A stretch of DNA of 64,000 nucleotides from Thermobifida alba (GTDB lineage Bacteria > Actinomycetota > Actinomycetes > Streptosporangiales > Streptosporangiaceae): the NCBI RefSeq assembly GCF_023208015.1, contig NZ_CP051627.1:1550001-1614000 (forward strand). Reading direction: 5' to 3'. This document shows positions 28,727 to 38,517 of this stretch, one piece after another. Below the pieces are notes generated by a model, which saw nothing but the letters and a program-made list of their open reading frames with translations, searched no databases and had not been told where the DNA came from. The position numbers and the translations under genes were made by a program. The first letter of the stretch is position 1. The number at the start of each line of letters is the position of its first letter.

Positions 28727-28968
28727 GCGTGTACCCCCTCACACCCCCCGTCGAGGTGCTCCGTGCCCGGGCCAGGTTCCCGTACGGCGAGATCTGCCGG
28801 TGCCACGACGCCTCCGAAGCGCCCGGAGTGGTTGCCGTGCTCACACCGCGGTTCCAGCGCACCGGGTCGGCCGTGCTGGTCTGCGCCGCCACCGTCGCGG
28901 AACTCGCCGAGGTCCTGGACGGCCAGCCCCGGCCCCCGCTGCCCCGACGCGACTGGTACTTCCCGTAG
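28723..28968 (+). CDS. Hypothetical protein, 81 residues
   Basis: GTG 28723 overlaps the HATPase stop by 4 bp; a second GTG 6 bp later is possible. The protein (VSVYPLTPPVEVLRARARFP, YGEICRCHDASEAPGV, AVLVCAATVAELAEVLDGQP) has no recognised domain. The CRCH motif is the only striking element. Its coupling to the HATPase gene supports a joint role. Confidence 0.6.
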   Translation: MSVYPLTPPVEVLRARARFPYGEICRCHDASEAPGVVAVLTPRFQRTGSAVLVCAATVAELAEVLDGQPRPPLPRRDWYFP

Positions 28969-29053
28969 CCGCCCGCAAGCGTGGCCGGGGCTGTTCCTTC
29001 CCCGGCCCCGGCCACCCCCCGATTTCCTGCCACGCCCGGAGTACCCGTCTTCC

Positions 29054-29266
29054 ATGCCCGACGAGTTCGTGACCCTGTACGCCGGTCCCCTGGACGGACT
29101 GGCCCTCACCCGCACCGAGTTGGCCTCCCTGGTCCAGGACTACGGCACCGAACGCTTCCTGTTCCTCACCCATCACGGAGCCTCCGGCCTCTACCAGCAG
29201 ACCGGCGAGCGTTGGACCTACGCCACCCCCGGACTCCTCAACGAAGAAGAAGAGGAGGCCCCGTGA
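29054..29266 (+). CDS. Hypothetical protein, 70 residues
   Basis: Starts at ATG 29054 (MPDEFVTLYAGPLDGLALTR) and ends in an acidic tail (NEEEEEAP). No known domain. The 85 bp before it hold no clear feature. Its stop overlaps the next gene's GTG. Confidence 0.55.
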   Translation: MPDEFVTLYAGPLDGLALTRTELASLVQDYGTERFLFLTHHGASGLYQQTGERWTYATPGLLNEEEEEAP

Positions 29267-29574
29267 CCAAGAGCTCGAACCCGCCCGAAGAAATCCGCGC
29301 CTACCGCATCAGCGGACACCGAGTCTGGCGCGAGGGCAAAGAACTGTCCCCCGCCCAGATCCGCACCCTGGCCGCCTCGCTGGTCGCCATCGCCCGCAGC
29401 CGGGAACAGGCCGCACTCCGCGACGCCTACCCCGTCGGCACCCGGGTGTGGCGCGCTCAAAACCCCTATGTGGTCATGGGCTACACCAACTCCCCCGGCC
29501 TGCCCCCCATGCTCAGACTGTCCGGCAACGTCATCGCCCACCCCAACGATGTCCGCAAACACCCACACACGTGA
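29263..29574 (+). CDS. Hypothetical protein, 103 residues
   Basis: GTG 29263 overlaps the previous stop by 4 bp. The sequence (VTKSSNPPEEIRAYRISGHR, LSPAQIRTLAASLVAIARSR, VGTRVWRAQNPYVVMGYTNS) shows an amphipathic helix and a small beta-rich C-terminus. No family recognised. Last gene of the operon, ending 204 bp before CRISPR array 2. Confidence 0.6.
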   Translation: MTKSSNPPEEIRAYRISGHRVWREGKELSPAQIRTLAASLVAIARSREQAALRDAYPVGTRVWRAQNPYVVMGYTNSPGLPPMLRLSGNVIAHPNDVRKHPHT

Positions 29575-29674
29575 CCAGTCGTGTGAGAACTTCCCTCACC
29601 AGACACCCACCGGAGTCCCTCGACCGACACGACCAACCGCTGCACGGAACACGGCGGGCAAGCAAAACAGGCGG

Positions 29675-29778
29675 AATGCCACCGCGAAACTGGTCTAGGC
29701 TGAACCCCACAGGCAAAGCCCACCCCGCAAGGCTGATCACGCGGAGATAACACGCCACAAAACCGCAGGTCATCTTCT
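29675..29778 (+). promoter_or_regulatory. CRISPR leader of array 2
   Basis: Homologous to leader 1 (CCGCGAAACTGG, CTAG, GAGATAAC, CGCAGGTCA, CTTCT at the repeat edge). It marks the 5' end of array 2 and the site of new spacer entry. Confidence 0.75.
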
Positions 29779-32700
29779 GTGAACCCCACGCACGTGGGGA
29801 TGGACCATCCCGGCGGCGCTCGTCGCTCGTCGGGCGAACGTGAACCCCACGCACGTGGGGATGGACCAGGTCGACGGCACGAACGCGCGGATCATCCAGT
29901 GTGAACCCCACGCACGTGGGGATGGACCGGTGGCGGCCCGGCTCGCCTGCGGGACCGCCACGTGAACCCCACGCACGTGGGGATGGACCGGCGAGGAGTT
30001 TCCCTGCGCGGGAGAGCCACAGGTGAACCCCACGCACGTGGGGATGGACCGGACGCCGCAGCCCGCCTGGTCGCACTGGAGGCGTGAACCCCACGCACGT
30101 GGGGATGGACCGCGCTTCTTGCGCGCCTTGCTGTACAGGGCCGGGTGAACCCCACGCACGTGGGGATGGACCGTCCAGGTGGCGCCTGTGTCTGGTGGCG
30201 GTGACGTGAACCCCACGCACGTGGGGATGGACCGAGCGGCGACGCCGCGGACGTCGTCGCCTACTAGTGAACCCCACGCACGTGGGGATGGACCGGGACA
30301 CGCGGGATGCGGCGTCCCCGTGCTGGGCGTGAACCCCACGCACGTGGGGATGGACCGACGCGATTCTTTCCGCGAACGACCGGCCCACGGTGAACCCCAC
30401 GCACGTGGGGATGGACCGGTGACGCTGGATCTGCCGCCGTTGGGTGAGGTGTGAACCCCACGCACGTGGGGATGGACCGCGATTCTCCGGGGCTTTTCTC
30501 GTGCGCGTTACGTGAACCCCACGCACGTGGGGATGGACCGTACCACCACCACGTGCGGGAGGTCAGGCACGCGTGAACCCCACGCACGTGGGGATGGACC
30601 GTCGGACACGACGCCGTCGATGTCGAAGTCGTGGTGAACCCCACGCACGTGGGGATGGACCGGACCGAACATGGCCGTGGCAGCGCCGACCAGAGTGAAC
30701 CCCACGCACGTGGGGATGGACCGATCCCCCCGCTCCTCGAGCAGGAAACCGAGGATGTGAACCCCACGCACGTGGGGATGGACCGTCCTTGATGACGGTT
30801 TCGGCGGGGCCGGTGCGGTGAACCCCACGCACGTGGGGATGGACCGCTGCTCGACGATTTCGAGGACTCCGCGCCGCGGTGAACCCCACGCACGTGGGGA
30901 TGGACCGGATTTTGGTTCGCGTACTCCGTGGTTGATTCCGTGAACCCCACGCACGTGGGGATGGACCGCACTCAGGGCTGACCGTGGTCTGTGGGGGCTC
31001 GTGAACCCCACGCACGTGGGGATGGACCACCAAACGTCTCGGCGAGCGTGAGCGCGGAGGTGTGAACCCCACGCACGTGGGGATGGACCGTGCGGCGACG
31101 CCGCGGACGTCGTCGCCTACTAGTGAACCCCACGCACGTGGGGATGGACCGACGCGCTCGCCGAGGTGCTCGCCGCCGACGCGGTGAACCCCACGCACGT
31201 GGGGATGGACCACCAAACGTCTCGGCGAGCGTGAGCGCGGAGGTGTGAACCCCACGCACGTGGGGATGGACCGTGCGGCGACGCCGCGGACGTCGTCGCC
31301 TACTAGTGAACCCCACGCACGTGGGGATGGACCGACGCGCTCGCCGAGGTGCTCGCCGCCGACGCGGTGAACCCCACGCACGTGGGGATGGACCACCAAA
31401 CGTCTCGGCGAGCGTGAGCGCGGAGGTGTGAACCCCACGCACGTGGGGATGGACCGTGCGGCGACGCCGCGGACGTCGTCGCCTACTAGTGAACCCCACG
31501 CACGTGGGGATGGACCGACGCGCTCGCCGAGGTGCTCGCCGCCGACGCGGTGAACCCCACGCACGTGGGGATGGACCGCGCTCCTACAAGGGCAGGATCG
31601 TGGAGGCTGGGTGAACCCCACGCACGTGGGGATGGACCGGCCCTAGCGGCGCGCGGACTGATCCGGCCGGAGTGAACCCCACGCACGTGGGGATGGACCG
31701 CAAACCGGTTTGCCGCTCCCGCAAGTGCAAGCGTGAACCCCACGCACGTGGGGATGGACCGGCGGCGAGGCCACCCGCGACGTCCTCACCACCGTGAACC
31801 CCACGCACGTGGGGATGGACCGCTTTCTGTGGTCTCGGCCGGGCGGTGACGCGCGTGAACCCCACGCACGTGGGGATGGACCGGTTCGCGCTGCCCGAAT
31901 ACGTGCTGGACTCCGGTGAACCCCACGCACGTGGGGATGGACCGCAGCCATTCCCCCGGAGACGCCGCACGCGGGTGTGAACCCCACGCACGTGGGGATG
32001 GACCGGCGGCGGTCGCGCGGGCTGCGGGCTGCCGCCCGGTGAACCCCACGCACGTGGGGATGGACCGACCACCACGGCTGTGAGTCTGGCTGCCGAGCTG
32101 TGAACCCCACGCACGTGGGGATGGACCGATTCCGGCCTGCGTGGCCGACAGCTTCATGCTGTGAACCCCACGCACGTGGGGATGGACCGGGGGTGAATCA
32201 CCCCGACGCCAGTTCCCTGCGGTGAACCCCACGCACGTGGGGATGGACCGCCCCCACGTGTGGGCGCACGTGGGGGCTGACAGTGAACCCCACGCACGTG
32301 GGGATGGACCGGTTTTCCTGCTGCCATCTGGCGCGGGTTCGATGTGAACCCCACGCACGTGGGGATGGACCGACCCGCACCGGCCCCGGGGTGGGCGCCT
32401 ACGTGTGAACCCCACGCACGTGGGGATGGACCGTCCGTGGGCCAGTTCGACGCCGCCAACCCGTCGTGAACCCCACGCACGTGGGGATGGACCGCCGTGG
32501 CCACGCCGCCCGCCCGTCGGGGGTGGCGTGAACCCCACGCACGTGGGGATGGACCGCACGTGGTTTTTCCTGTTCCTGCCCGCGTGGGGTGAACCCCACG
32601 CACGTGGGGATGGACCGGCCAAGAAGCGGACGGCTCAGACTCCGGGAGAGTGAACCCCACGCACGTGGGGATGGACCGGTGTTGCCTCTGTGGAGGACTG

Positions 32701-33107
32701 TCGACAGGTCGTGAACCCCACGCACGTGGGGATGGACCGAAGGAGCCCGCGTGAAGATCCGCATGGACGGCGTGAACCCCACGCACGTGGGGATGGACCT
32801 CCCCACAGCGGCCCGACCGCAACGGGGTGCGCGTGAACCCCACGCACGTGGGGATGGACCGCCGACCGAGGCCAGATCGCGAAAGCCCGGTTCGTGAACC
32901 CCACGCACGTGGGGATGGACCGGCCAACAAGGAGGCGGCGCGGCGGCGCGCCTGGTGAACCCCACGCACGTGGGGATGGACCGCAGTACGACCGGCTCCG
33001 CCTGGCCGCCCAGCGGTGAACCCCACGCACGTGGGGATGGACCCTGCTCCGCACCGCCAGGTCGACGTCCGGACGTGCCCGAGCCCCACGAGTTGAGGGT
33101 GGGCAGC
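29779..33107 (+). CRISPR. CRISPR array 2, type I-E, 54 repeats plus a degenerate end repeat
   Basis: Counted by reading: 29-bp repeats from 29779 to 33016 at 61-62 bp steps. The repeat opens GTGAACCCC and then equals the array 1 repeat through ATGGACCG. A degenerate terminal repeat at 33079 opens CCGAGCCCCACG as in array 1. Last-base variants: repeats at 29779, 29840, 31001, 31184 and 31367 end in A, 32772 in T, 33016 in C. A three-spacer block is present three times in tandem (31030-31549). Confidence 0.97.
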
Positions 33108-33236
33108 CAGTGGCGGGTGGTGCCGTCGGCGTGCGTAGTCAGCAGAGATGCGGCGTCGGGCACGGTGAGTGCCGCGGGCCCGCGTCTCCTGGAACGGTCA
33201 CGGGGCGGTGCCCCTTTCTCCAGCGGGCGGACAGGG

Positions 33237-33331
33237 CGGCGGCCCGCACCGGGGTCAGGGGTGCGGGCCGCCGGGGTCCGGTGGTCGATGAGGGTCCCGG
33301 CCCGCCCCGGGCGGGGTTGGGGCGGGCCGGG
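33237..33331 (-). terminator. Two strong hairpins after the GH74 gene
   Basis: On the minus strand, just after the GH74 stop, a 13-bp stem (33296-33308 with 33319-33331) is followed by a perfect 14-bp stem (33237-33250 with 33260-33273). They also separate the GH74 operon from CRISPR array 2. The stretch 33108-33236 shows no gene. Confidence 0.75.
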
Positions 33332-33338
33332 GGTCGGG

Positions 33339-36119
33339 TCAGGCGCAGGGCTCGCCGTTGAGGGTGAACTCGCTGGGAGCGGTGCCCGGGGCGGTGGAGC
33401 CGATGAAGCCGAAGCTCGCGGTCCCGCCGGGGGCGATGGTGCCGTTCCAGCCGGCGTCGCGGGCGGTCACGTCCGCTCCGGTCTGGGTGACCTCGGCGTT
33501 CCACGCCTGCGCGATCTGCTGGCTGCCGGGGAAGGACCACGTCAGTTCCCAGCCGCTGATCGTGCTGTCACCGGTGTTGGTGATCGTCACCTCGCTCTGG
33601 AAGCCGTTGCCCCACTCGTTGGCGACGCGGTAGGAGACCTCGCAGGAGGCGCCGTCGCCGGGCGGGTCCGTGGGCTCCGTCGGCGGGTCGGTCGGCTCCT
33701 CAGTGGGCGGATCCGTGGGCTCCGTCGGCGGGTCCGTCGGGTCCTCGGTCGGCGGGTCCGTGGGCTCGGTGGGCGGGTCGGTCAGGTCGCCGACGACCAC
33801 GCCGCGGCCGTTGGTGCCGATGTAGACGCGGCCGTAGACCTCGGGGTCGCCGGTGATGGCCGCGCCGGTCCACGCCCACTGGTGCTGGTCGTCGTTGATG
33901 CGCGTCCAGGTCTGCCCGGCGTCGTCGGAGCGGAAGATGCCGCGCACCCCGTTGATCTTCGACGAGGTGTAGACCGCCGGGTAGCTCCTGCCGGGAGCGG
34001 GCTTGCCGAAGCCGACCACGTCGCCCTCGTCCACCTCGCCGAAGCGGGTGAAGGTGGCCCCGGAGTCGGTGGAGCGCCACAGGCCGTAGGTGCTGTTGGC
34101 CTCGCCGCCCGCCAGCCAGACGTCGCCCTCGTGGCCGGGCACCGCCGCGAAGCGGATGTTGCCCTGCGTGGGCAGGCCGGTGGCCGCGGACTTGGTGAAC
34201 GTTGCGCCGCCGTCGGTGCTGGTGTAGAACGCGCCGTCGGCGAAGGCGTAGAACTTGTCCGGGTTGACCCGGTCGGCCTCCACGCGCGCCCCCGCGGGAA
34301 CCCCCGTCGACGCGGTCCACGACGAGCCCAGCGTGGTGGAGTGGTGCACGCCCGTGCCGTCGGGGCTCCACACGATGCGCGAACCGTCGGCGTTGACCGC
34401 CACGGTGCCCGCCCCGGTGACGCCGGGCGGCTCCTGGCCCGCCCACCAGCTGGACCCGCCGCTGGTGGAGATGCCGATGTGGGAGTCGACCTCGCCGTCG
34501 ACGGCCTCGCCGACGCGGGCCATGACGTTCGGGCTCAGTTCCGCGAAGTCGATGCTGCGGGTGTTGCCGTGGAAGGGCGCGTCGAACATCGCGTCGGGGA
34601 CGACGTCGATGTCCTCGTGCACGAACCCGCCGATGTCGCCCAGCGCGGAGACCAGTTCGGTGGCGCCGGGCGGGGCGATGAGGTCCTGCACGGCGGTCTC
34701 CTCGATGCCCTGGGCGCGGACCCTGATGTCGACGGTGCCGCCGGAGTCCCAGTCGGTGAGGTTGTCGCTGCCGTAGATGGTGGCCCCGGTGCCGTACATC
34801 ATGCGGTCGGAGTCGAACGGGTCGATCTCGAAGGCCTGCGTCATCCAGCCGAGCTTGGGGCTGACCTCGGGCGGGTTGTCCTGGTTGTTGAAGTGCAGCC
34901 AGGGTGCCCCGGAGATGTCGTGGTCGTAGCGCAGGGTCCGGTCGGGGTAGCCGCTGAACTCCCAGATGCGGCTCCAGGTGGCGCCGCGGTCGGTGGAGCG
35001 CCACACCTGGATGTCGGGCCACCACAGGATTTGGCTGACCACCATGATCGTGTCGGGGTTCTGCCGGTCGATGGTCAGGCCGCTGAAGCCGTACTCGAAG
35101 CCGTCGGGGTCGGCGGGGGTGATGTCGGTCCAGGCGCCGGTGGCGGCGTCGTAGCGCCACACCTCTCCGTCGGAGCCGTCGTAGGGGCCTCCGGTGTCGC
35201 TGGTGGCGATGTAGAGCAGCCCGTTGACGTGGTCGAACACGCCCTTCTGCGCCAGGAAGCCGGTGGGCTGGCCGGGGATGCGCTCCCAGGTGGCGCCGCC
35301 GTCGGTGGAGCGGTAGACGGTGTTGTCCTTGTCGGCGACCCCGACGTAGATGTCCTGGGTGACCTGGCCGGGGGAGGCGCTGGAGGGGTCGAAGGTCACC
35401 CACACCACGCCCTGGTTGTCGCCCTGGTAGCCGCCGACGTCGGAGGGGTCGGCGGCGTAGTTGCCCGGGTTGGGGAAGTTGGTGACCTCGTTCCAGGTCG
35501 CGCCGTGGTCGGTGCTCTTCCACAGGCCGTGGCCGCTGGGCGCGCCGAAGTACAGCACGCTGTTGTCGTTGGGGTCGACGGCCAGCCGTTCGCCCATGCC
35601 GCGGCCGGGCATGTTGCCGCCCAGTTTGAACGGCAGTTCGGTGGTCTGCCAGGTCCGCCCGCGGTCGGTGGAGCGTTTGATCGCGCCGTTGTTGGGGTCC
35701 CAGTCGTTGGTGTAGGTGCCCACGGCCGCGTACACCCGGTCGGTGTCGACCGGGTCGGTGGCGATGCTGACGACGCCGCTGTGGCCCCAGTCGTCCCAGC
35801 CGACGTGGTCCAGCAGCGGGATCCACCGCTCGGTGTCGGGGTTCCAGCGGTAGGCGCCGCCGATGTCGGTGCGCGCGTAGATGAGGTCGGGTTCGCTCTG
35901 GTTGAAGACGATGCCGGGGACGAAGCCGCCGCCGACGATCTCGACGTTGCCCCAGGTGTAGCCGGTGTCCGCGACGGCCGGGGCGGCTGCGGAGTGGACC
36001 GCGCCGAGCGCGGCCACGGTGGCCGCCGTCGCGACGCAGGCCAGCGCGCGGGCCAGGACGCCGCGTCTGCCCGGGGAAGCGGGCGAGGATGGTGGTGACA
36101 GGTGGTCGGTCGTTGTCAC
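33339..36119 (-). CDS. xeg74: Secreted xyloglucanase, GH74 with C-terminal CBM2
   Basis: A 926-residue secreted endo-xyloglucanase. GTG 36119 is chosen (GGAGCATGAC before it); an ATG 5 bp upstream is out of frame. Signal peptide: GRRGVLARALACVATAATVA, ending near AAAPAVADTG. The GH74 twin beta-propeller opens YTWGNVEIVGGGFVPGIVFN and carries many S-x-D-x-G-x-T-W repeats (STDRGRTWQ, STDHGATWN, STDGGATWE). A linker of PTDPPTEPT repeats leads to a family 2 cellulose-binding module (CEVSYRVANEWGNGFQSEVT ... GEPCA) with paired Cys. It cuts the xyloglucan backbone outside the cell, feeding the importers. Second gene after GH31, behind XylR-type site B. Confidence 0.92.
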   Translation of the reverse strand: MTTTDHLSPPSSPASPGRRGVLARALACVATAATVAALGAVHSAAAPAVADTGYTWGNVEIVGGGFVPGIVFNQSEPDLIYARTDIGGAYRWNPDTERWIPLLDHVGWDDWGHSGVVSIATDPVDTDRVYAAVGTYTNDWDPNNGAIKRSTDRGRTWQTTELPFKLGGNMPGRGMGERLAVDPNDNSVLYFGAPSGHGLWKSTDHGATWNEVTNFPNPGNYAADPSDVGGYQGDNQGVVWVTFDPSSASPGQVTQDIYVGVADKDNTVYRSTDGGATWERIPGQPTGFLAQKGVFDHVNGLLYIATSDTGGPYDGSDGEVWRYDAATGAWTDITPADPDGFEYGFSGLTIDRQNPDTIMVVSQILWWPDIQVWRSTDRGATWSRIWEFSGYPDRTLRYDHDISGAPWLHFNNQDNPPEVSPKLGWMTQAFEIDPFDSDRMMYGTGATIYGSDNLTDWDSGGTVDIRVRAQGIEETAVQDLIAPPGATELVSALGDIGGFVHEDIDVVPDAMFDAPFHGNTRSIDFAELSPNVMARVGEAVDGEVDSHIGISTSGGSSWWAGQEPPGVTGAGTVAVNADGSRIVWSPDGTGVHHSTTLGSSWTASTGVPAGARVEADRVNPDKFYAFADGAFYTSTDGGATFTKSAATGLPTQGNIRFAAVPGHEGDVWLAGGEANSTYGLWRSTDSGATFTRFGEVDEGDVVGFGKPAPGRSYPAVYTSSKINGVRGIFRSDDAGQTWTRINDDQHQWAWTGAAITGDPEVYGRVYIGTNGRGVVVGDLTDPPTEPTDPPTEDPTDPPTEPTDPPTEEPTDPPTEPTDPPGDGASCEVSYRVANEWGNGFQSEVTITNTGDSTISGWELTWSFPGSQQIAQAWNAEVTQTGADVTARDAGWNGTIAPGGTASFGFIGSTAPGTAPSEFTLNGEPCA

Positions 36120-36183
36120 GTCATGCTCCTGATGTGGGGGTGGAGCCTGCCCGGGACGGTCCCGGGCCCGGGGTTGGGGCCCC

Positions 36184-38481
36184 TCAGCGGTGCAGTTCCA
36201 CGTGCTCGGGCGGGGTGAGCCCGTGGACGGGAACGATCTCGACACCGGTGACGGGGGCCGGGCCGTCCACGGTGACGCGCAGGGTGTCGCCTTCGCGGAC
36301 GGCGGTGACGACGGTGTCGCCGTCGACGTCGGTGAGGACGGTGCGCCGTCCCTGACCGCCCCAGCTGACCAGGGTGATCGAGGAGAACGGGCCGTCGGCA
36401 ACGGTGGTGGCCGCCTCCGCCACCGGGATGAGCGCGCCCAGGCGCACGAACAGCGGGAAGCGGTCGAGCGGGCTGTGCAGCCGCACCGAGCGGCCGCCGT
36501 CGTGGACGCGTCCGCTCCAGTAATCCACCCAGCGGCCGGGCGGCAGGTAGACGTCGCGCACGCCCTCGGGGCCGCAGACGGGCGCCACCAGCAGGTCGGG
36601 GCCGAGCAGGTACTCCAGTTCGGCCTGCCAGGACAGCGGGTCGTCGGGGTGGTCGACGCACAGTGCGCGCATCAGCGGGGTGCCGGTGCGCGCCGAGACC
36701 GCGGCCGCCGAGTACAGGTAGGGCATGAGCCGGTAGCGCAGCAGCAGCGCCTGCCTGGCCGCCTCCTCCGCCTCGGGGGCGAAGCGCCAGGGCTCGCGGG
36801 TGGTGGTGCCGTGGAAGCGCACCAGCGGGGAGAACGCGCCGAACTGGGCCCAGCGCGCGTACAGCACGGTGTCGGGGGTGCCGTTGAACCCCCCGGCGTC
36901 GTGGCTCCAGAACGGCACGCCGCTGAGTCCGTGGCTGAGGCCGCCGCGCAGGGTGGCGGCCATGGCGGGGAAGCTGCACTGGCTGTCGCCGCTCCACTGG
37001 GCGGAGTGGCGCTGCCCGCCCAGGTAGGAGGAGCGCGCCCAGACCAGGTCGTGGCCCCTGACCTCGCGGGTGGTCTCGGCGACGACGTCGTTGAACAGCA
37101 GCGTGTAGACGTTATGCAGCTCGGTTCCGGTCATGCCGTTGGCGGCCACCGCGTCGGCGGGCACGCCCTCGCCGAAGTCGGTCTTGAACACCGCCACGCC
37201 CTGCTGGAGCAGGGGGCGCAGCCGGGAGGCGTACCATTCGGCGGCCTCGGGGTTGGTGAAGTCGACGATGCCCACGGGCGGGTGGGAGCCGTGCCAGGCG
37301 TCGGCGAGGTAGACCTCTCCGGAGCTGCGGCGCAGGAAGTAGCCGCGTTCGACGGCGTGCGTATAGTGCGGGCTGAGGTGCGAGATGTAGGGGTTGATCC
37401 ACAGGCAGACGCGGAAGCCCAGCTCGGCGAGGTCAGCCAGCATCTGTTCGGGGTCGGGGAAGGCCTCGCGGTCCCAGTCCAGGTCCGACCAGTGCCCCTC
37501 GGCCTGCCAGTAGCAGTCCAGGTGCAGCACGTCGCAGGGGATGCCGCGCTCGCGGATGGTGCGGGCGCGTTCCATGACGCGCTGCTGGGTGTCGTGGATG
37601 AACCCGGAGGAGATCCAGGCGCCCAGCGCCCACTTGGGCGGCAGGGAGGGGCGGCAGGTGAGGGTGGTGAACCGGTCCAAGACCTCGCGGGGGCCGGGGC
37701 CCGCGATGACGTGGTAGTCGAGCACGTCGTCGGGGACGACCAGCTGCACGCAGCTGTGCGTGGACTGGCCCATGTCGAACTCGGCGGGGCTGCCGGTGTC
37801 CAGCAGCAGGCCGTAGCCGCGGCTGGACACGTACAGCGGCACGTTCTTGTAGGCGCGGTCGGACTCGGCGCCGAAGGCGTCGAAGTTCCACATGCGCACC
37901 CGTCGTCCGCGCAGGTCGAAGGGGGTGAAGCGTTCACCGAGCCCGCCGAGGCGCTCGTCCGCGGCCAGCGCGAGGGACTCGTGGTAGGCGGTGGTGCCCT
38001 CGACGGTGCTGCGACCGAACGGCAGGGTGCGGCAGCGTCCGCTGATGTCGACGTGGCCGCGGTCCTGTTCGGTGAGCAGGCGGCCGGAGTCGTCGAGGAA
38101 GCGCAGGTGCCAGGGGTCGAGGCTGAGGTGGGCGCGCAGTGGGCCGCTGGCCACGACGACGTGGTCGTCGGCGACGGTGACCTGGGCGGTGGCGTCGGGG
38201 TCGGGGTGGACCAGGGTGATGGCGCGTGCGGCGCGGGTGGTGGCGTCGGGGCGGGCGCCGAGGCGGACGCGGAGGACGCCGGCGGCGGAGGCGGTGATGC
38301 TGGCGGTGAGGGTCTCGCCCGTGGCGGTGGCGGCCTTGAGTTCGATCCCCCGGTCGGTGACCTCGACGAGGTCGGCCCGGGTGACGGCGGCGGGGCCTGC
38401 ATCGCCGGGGCGGGGGACGGGCAGCGCCGGGGGGTCGGCGACGAAGCGCTCGTGGGGGACCATGGGAGGCCGGTAGAGCAT
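36184..38481 (-). CDS. GH31 alpha-xylosidase (alpha-glucosidase family)
   Basis: A 765-residue enzyme. ATG 38481 is chosen because AAGGAG lies 6 bp upstream. No signal peptide, so cytosolic. The N-terminal beta-sandwich is followed by the GH31 barrel: PKWALGAWISSG, CDVLHLDCYWQAEGHW, nucleophile region VFKTDFGEGVPADAV, and SGVPFWSHDAGGFNG. The KTDFGE sequence is typical of YicI-type alpha-xylosidases. It removes xylose side chains from imported xyloglucan oligosaccharides. It is the first gene of the operon with GH74 (64-bp gap), and a XylR-type palindrome lies 37-61 bp before its start. Confidence 0.88.
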   Translation of the reverse strand: MLYRPPMVPHERFVADPPALPVPRPGDAGPAAVTRADLVEVTDRGIELKAATATGETLTASITASAAGVLRVRLGARPDATTRAARAITLVHPDPDATAQVTVADDHVVVASGPLRAHLSLDPWHLRFLDDSGRLLTEQDRGHVDISGRCRTLPFGRSTVEGTTAYHESLALAADERLGGLGERFTPFDLRGRRVRMWNFDAFGAESDRAYKNVPLYVSSRGYGLLLDTGSPAEFDMGQSTHSCVQLVVPDDVLDYHVIAGPGPREVLDRFTTLTCRPSLPPKWALGAWISSGFIHDTQQRVMERARTIRERGIPCDVLHLDCYWQAEGHWSDLDWDREAFPDPEQMLADLAELGFRVCLWINPYISHLSPHYTHAVERGYFLRRSSGEVYLADAWHGSHPPVGIVDFTNPEAAEWYASRLRPLLQQGVAVFKTDFGEGVPADAVAANGMTGTELHNVYTLLFNDVVAETTREVRGHDLVWARSSYLGGQRHSAQWSGDSQCSFPAMAATLRGGLSHGLSGVPFWSHDAGGFNGTPDTVLYARWAQFGAFSPLVRFHGTTTREPWRFAPEAEEAARQALLLRYRLMPYLYSAAAVSARTGTPLMRALCVDHPDDPLSWQAELEYLLGPDLLVAPVCGPEGVRDVYLPPGRWVDYWSGRVHDGGRSVRLHSPLDRFPLFVRLGALIPVAEAATTVADGPFSSITLVSWGGQGRRTVLTDVDGDTVVTAVREGDTLRVTVDGPAPVTGVEIVPVHGLTPPEHVELHR

Positions 38482-38517
38482 GACGGCTCCTTGCGGGGGC
38501 GCGGACGACACTCCCGA

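Noticed and set aside
26872-29778. cas genes expected between or beside the arrays
   Set aside because: None of the proteins here resembles Cas1, Cas2, Cas3 or Cascade subunits.
29531-33163. Long minus-strand frames through array 2, one opening MPDAASLLTTHADGTT just beyond the array
   Set aside because: They read the CRISPR repeats. The roughly 30 residues outside the array could be a gene remnant, but nothing supports it further.
33046-33338. Possible gene between CRISPR array 2 and GH74
   Set aside because: No frame has a ribosome site and protein-like content; the stretch is mainly terminator hairpins.
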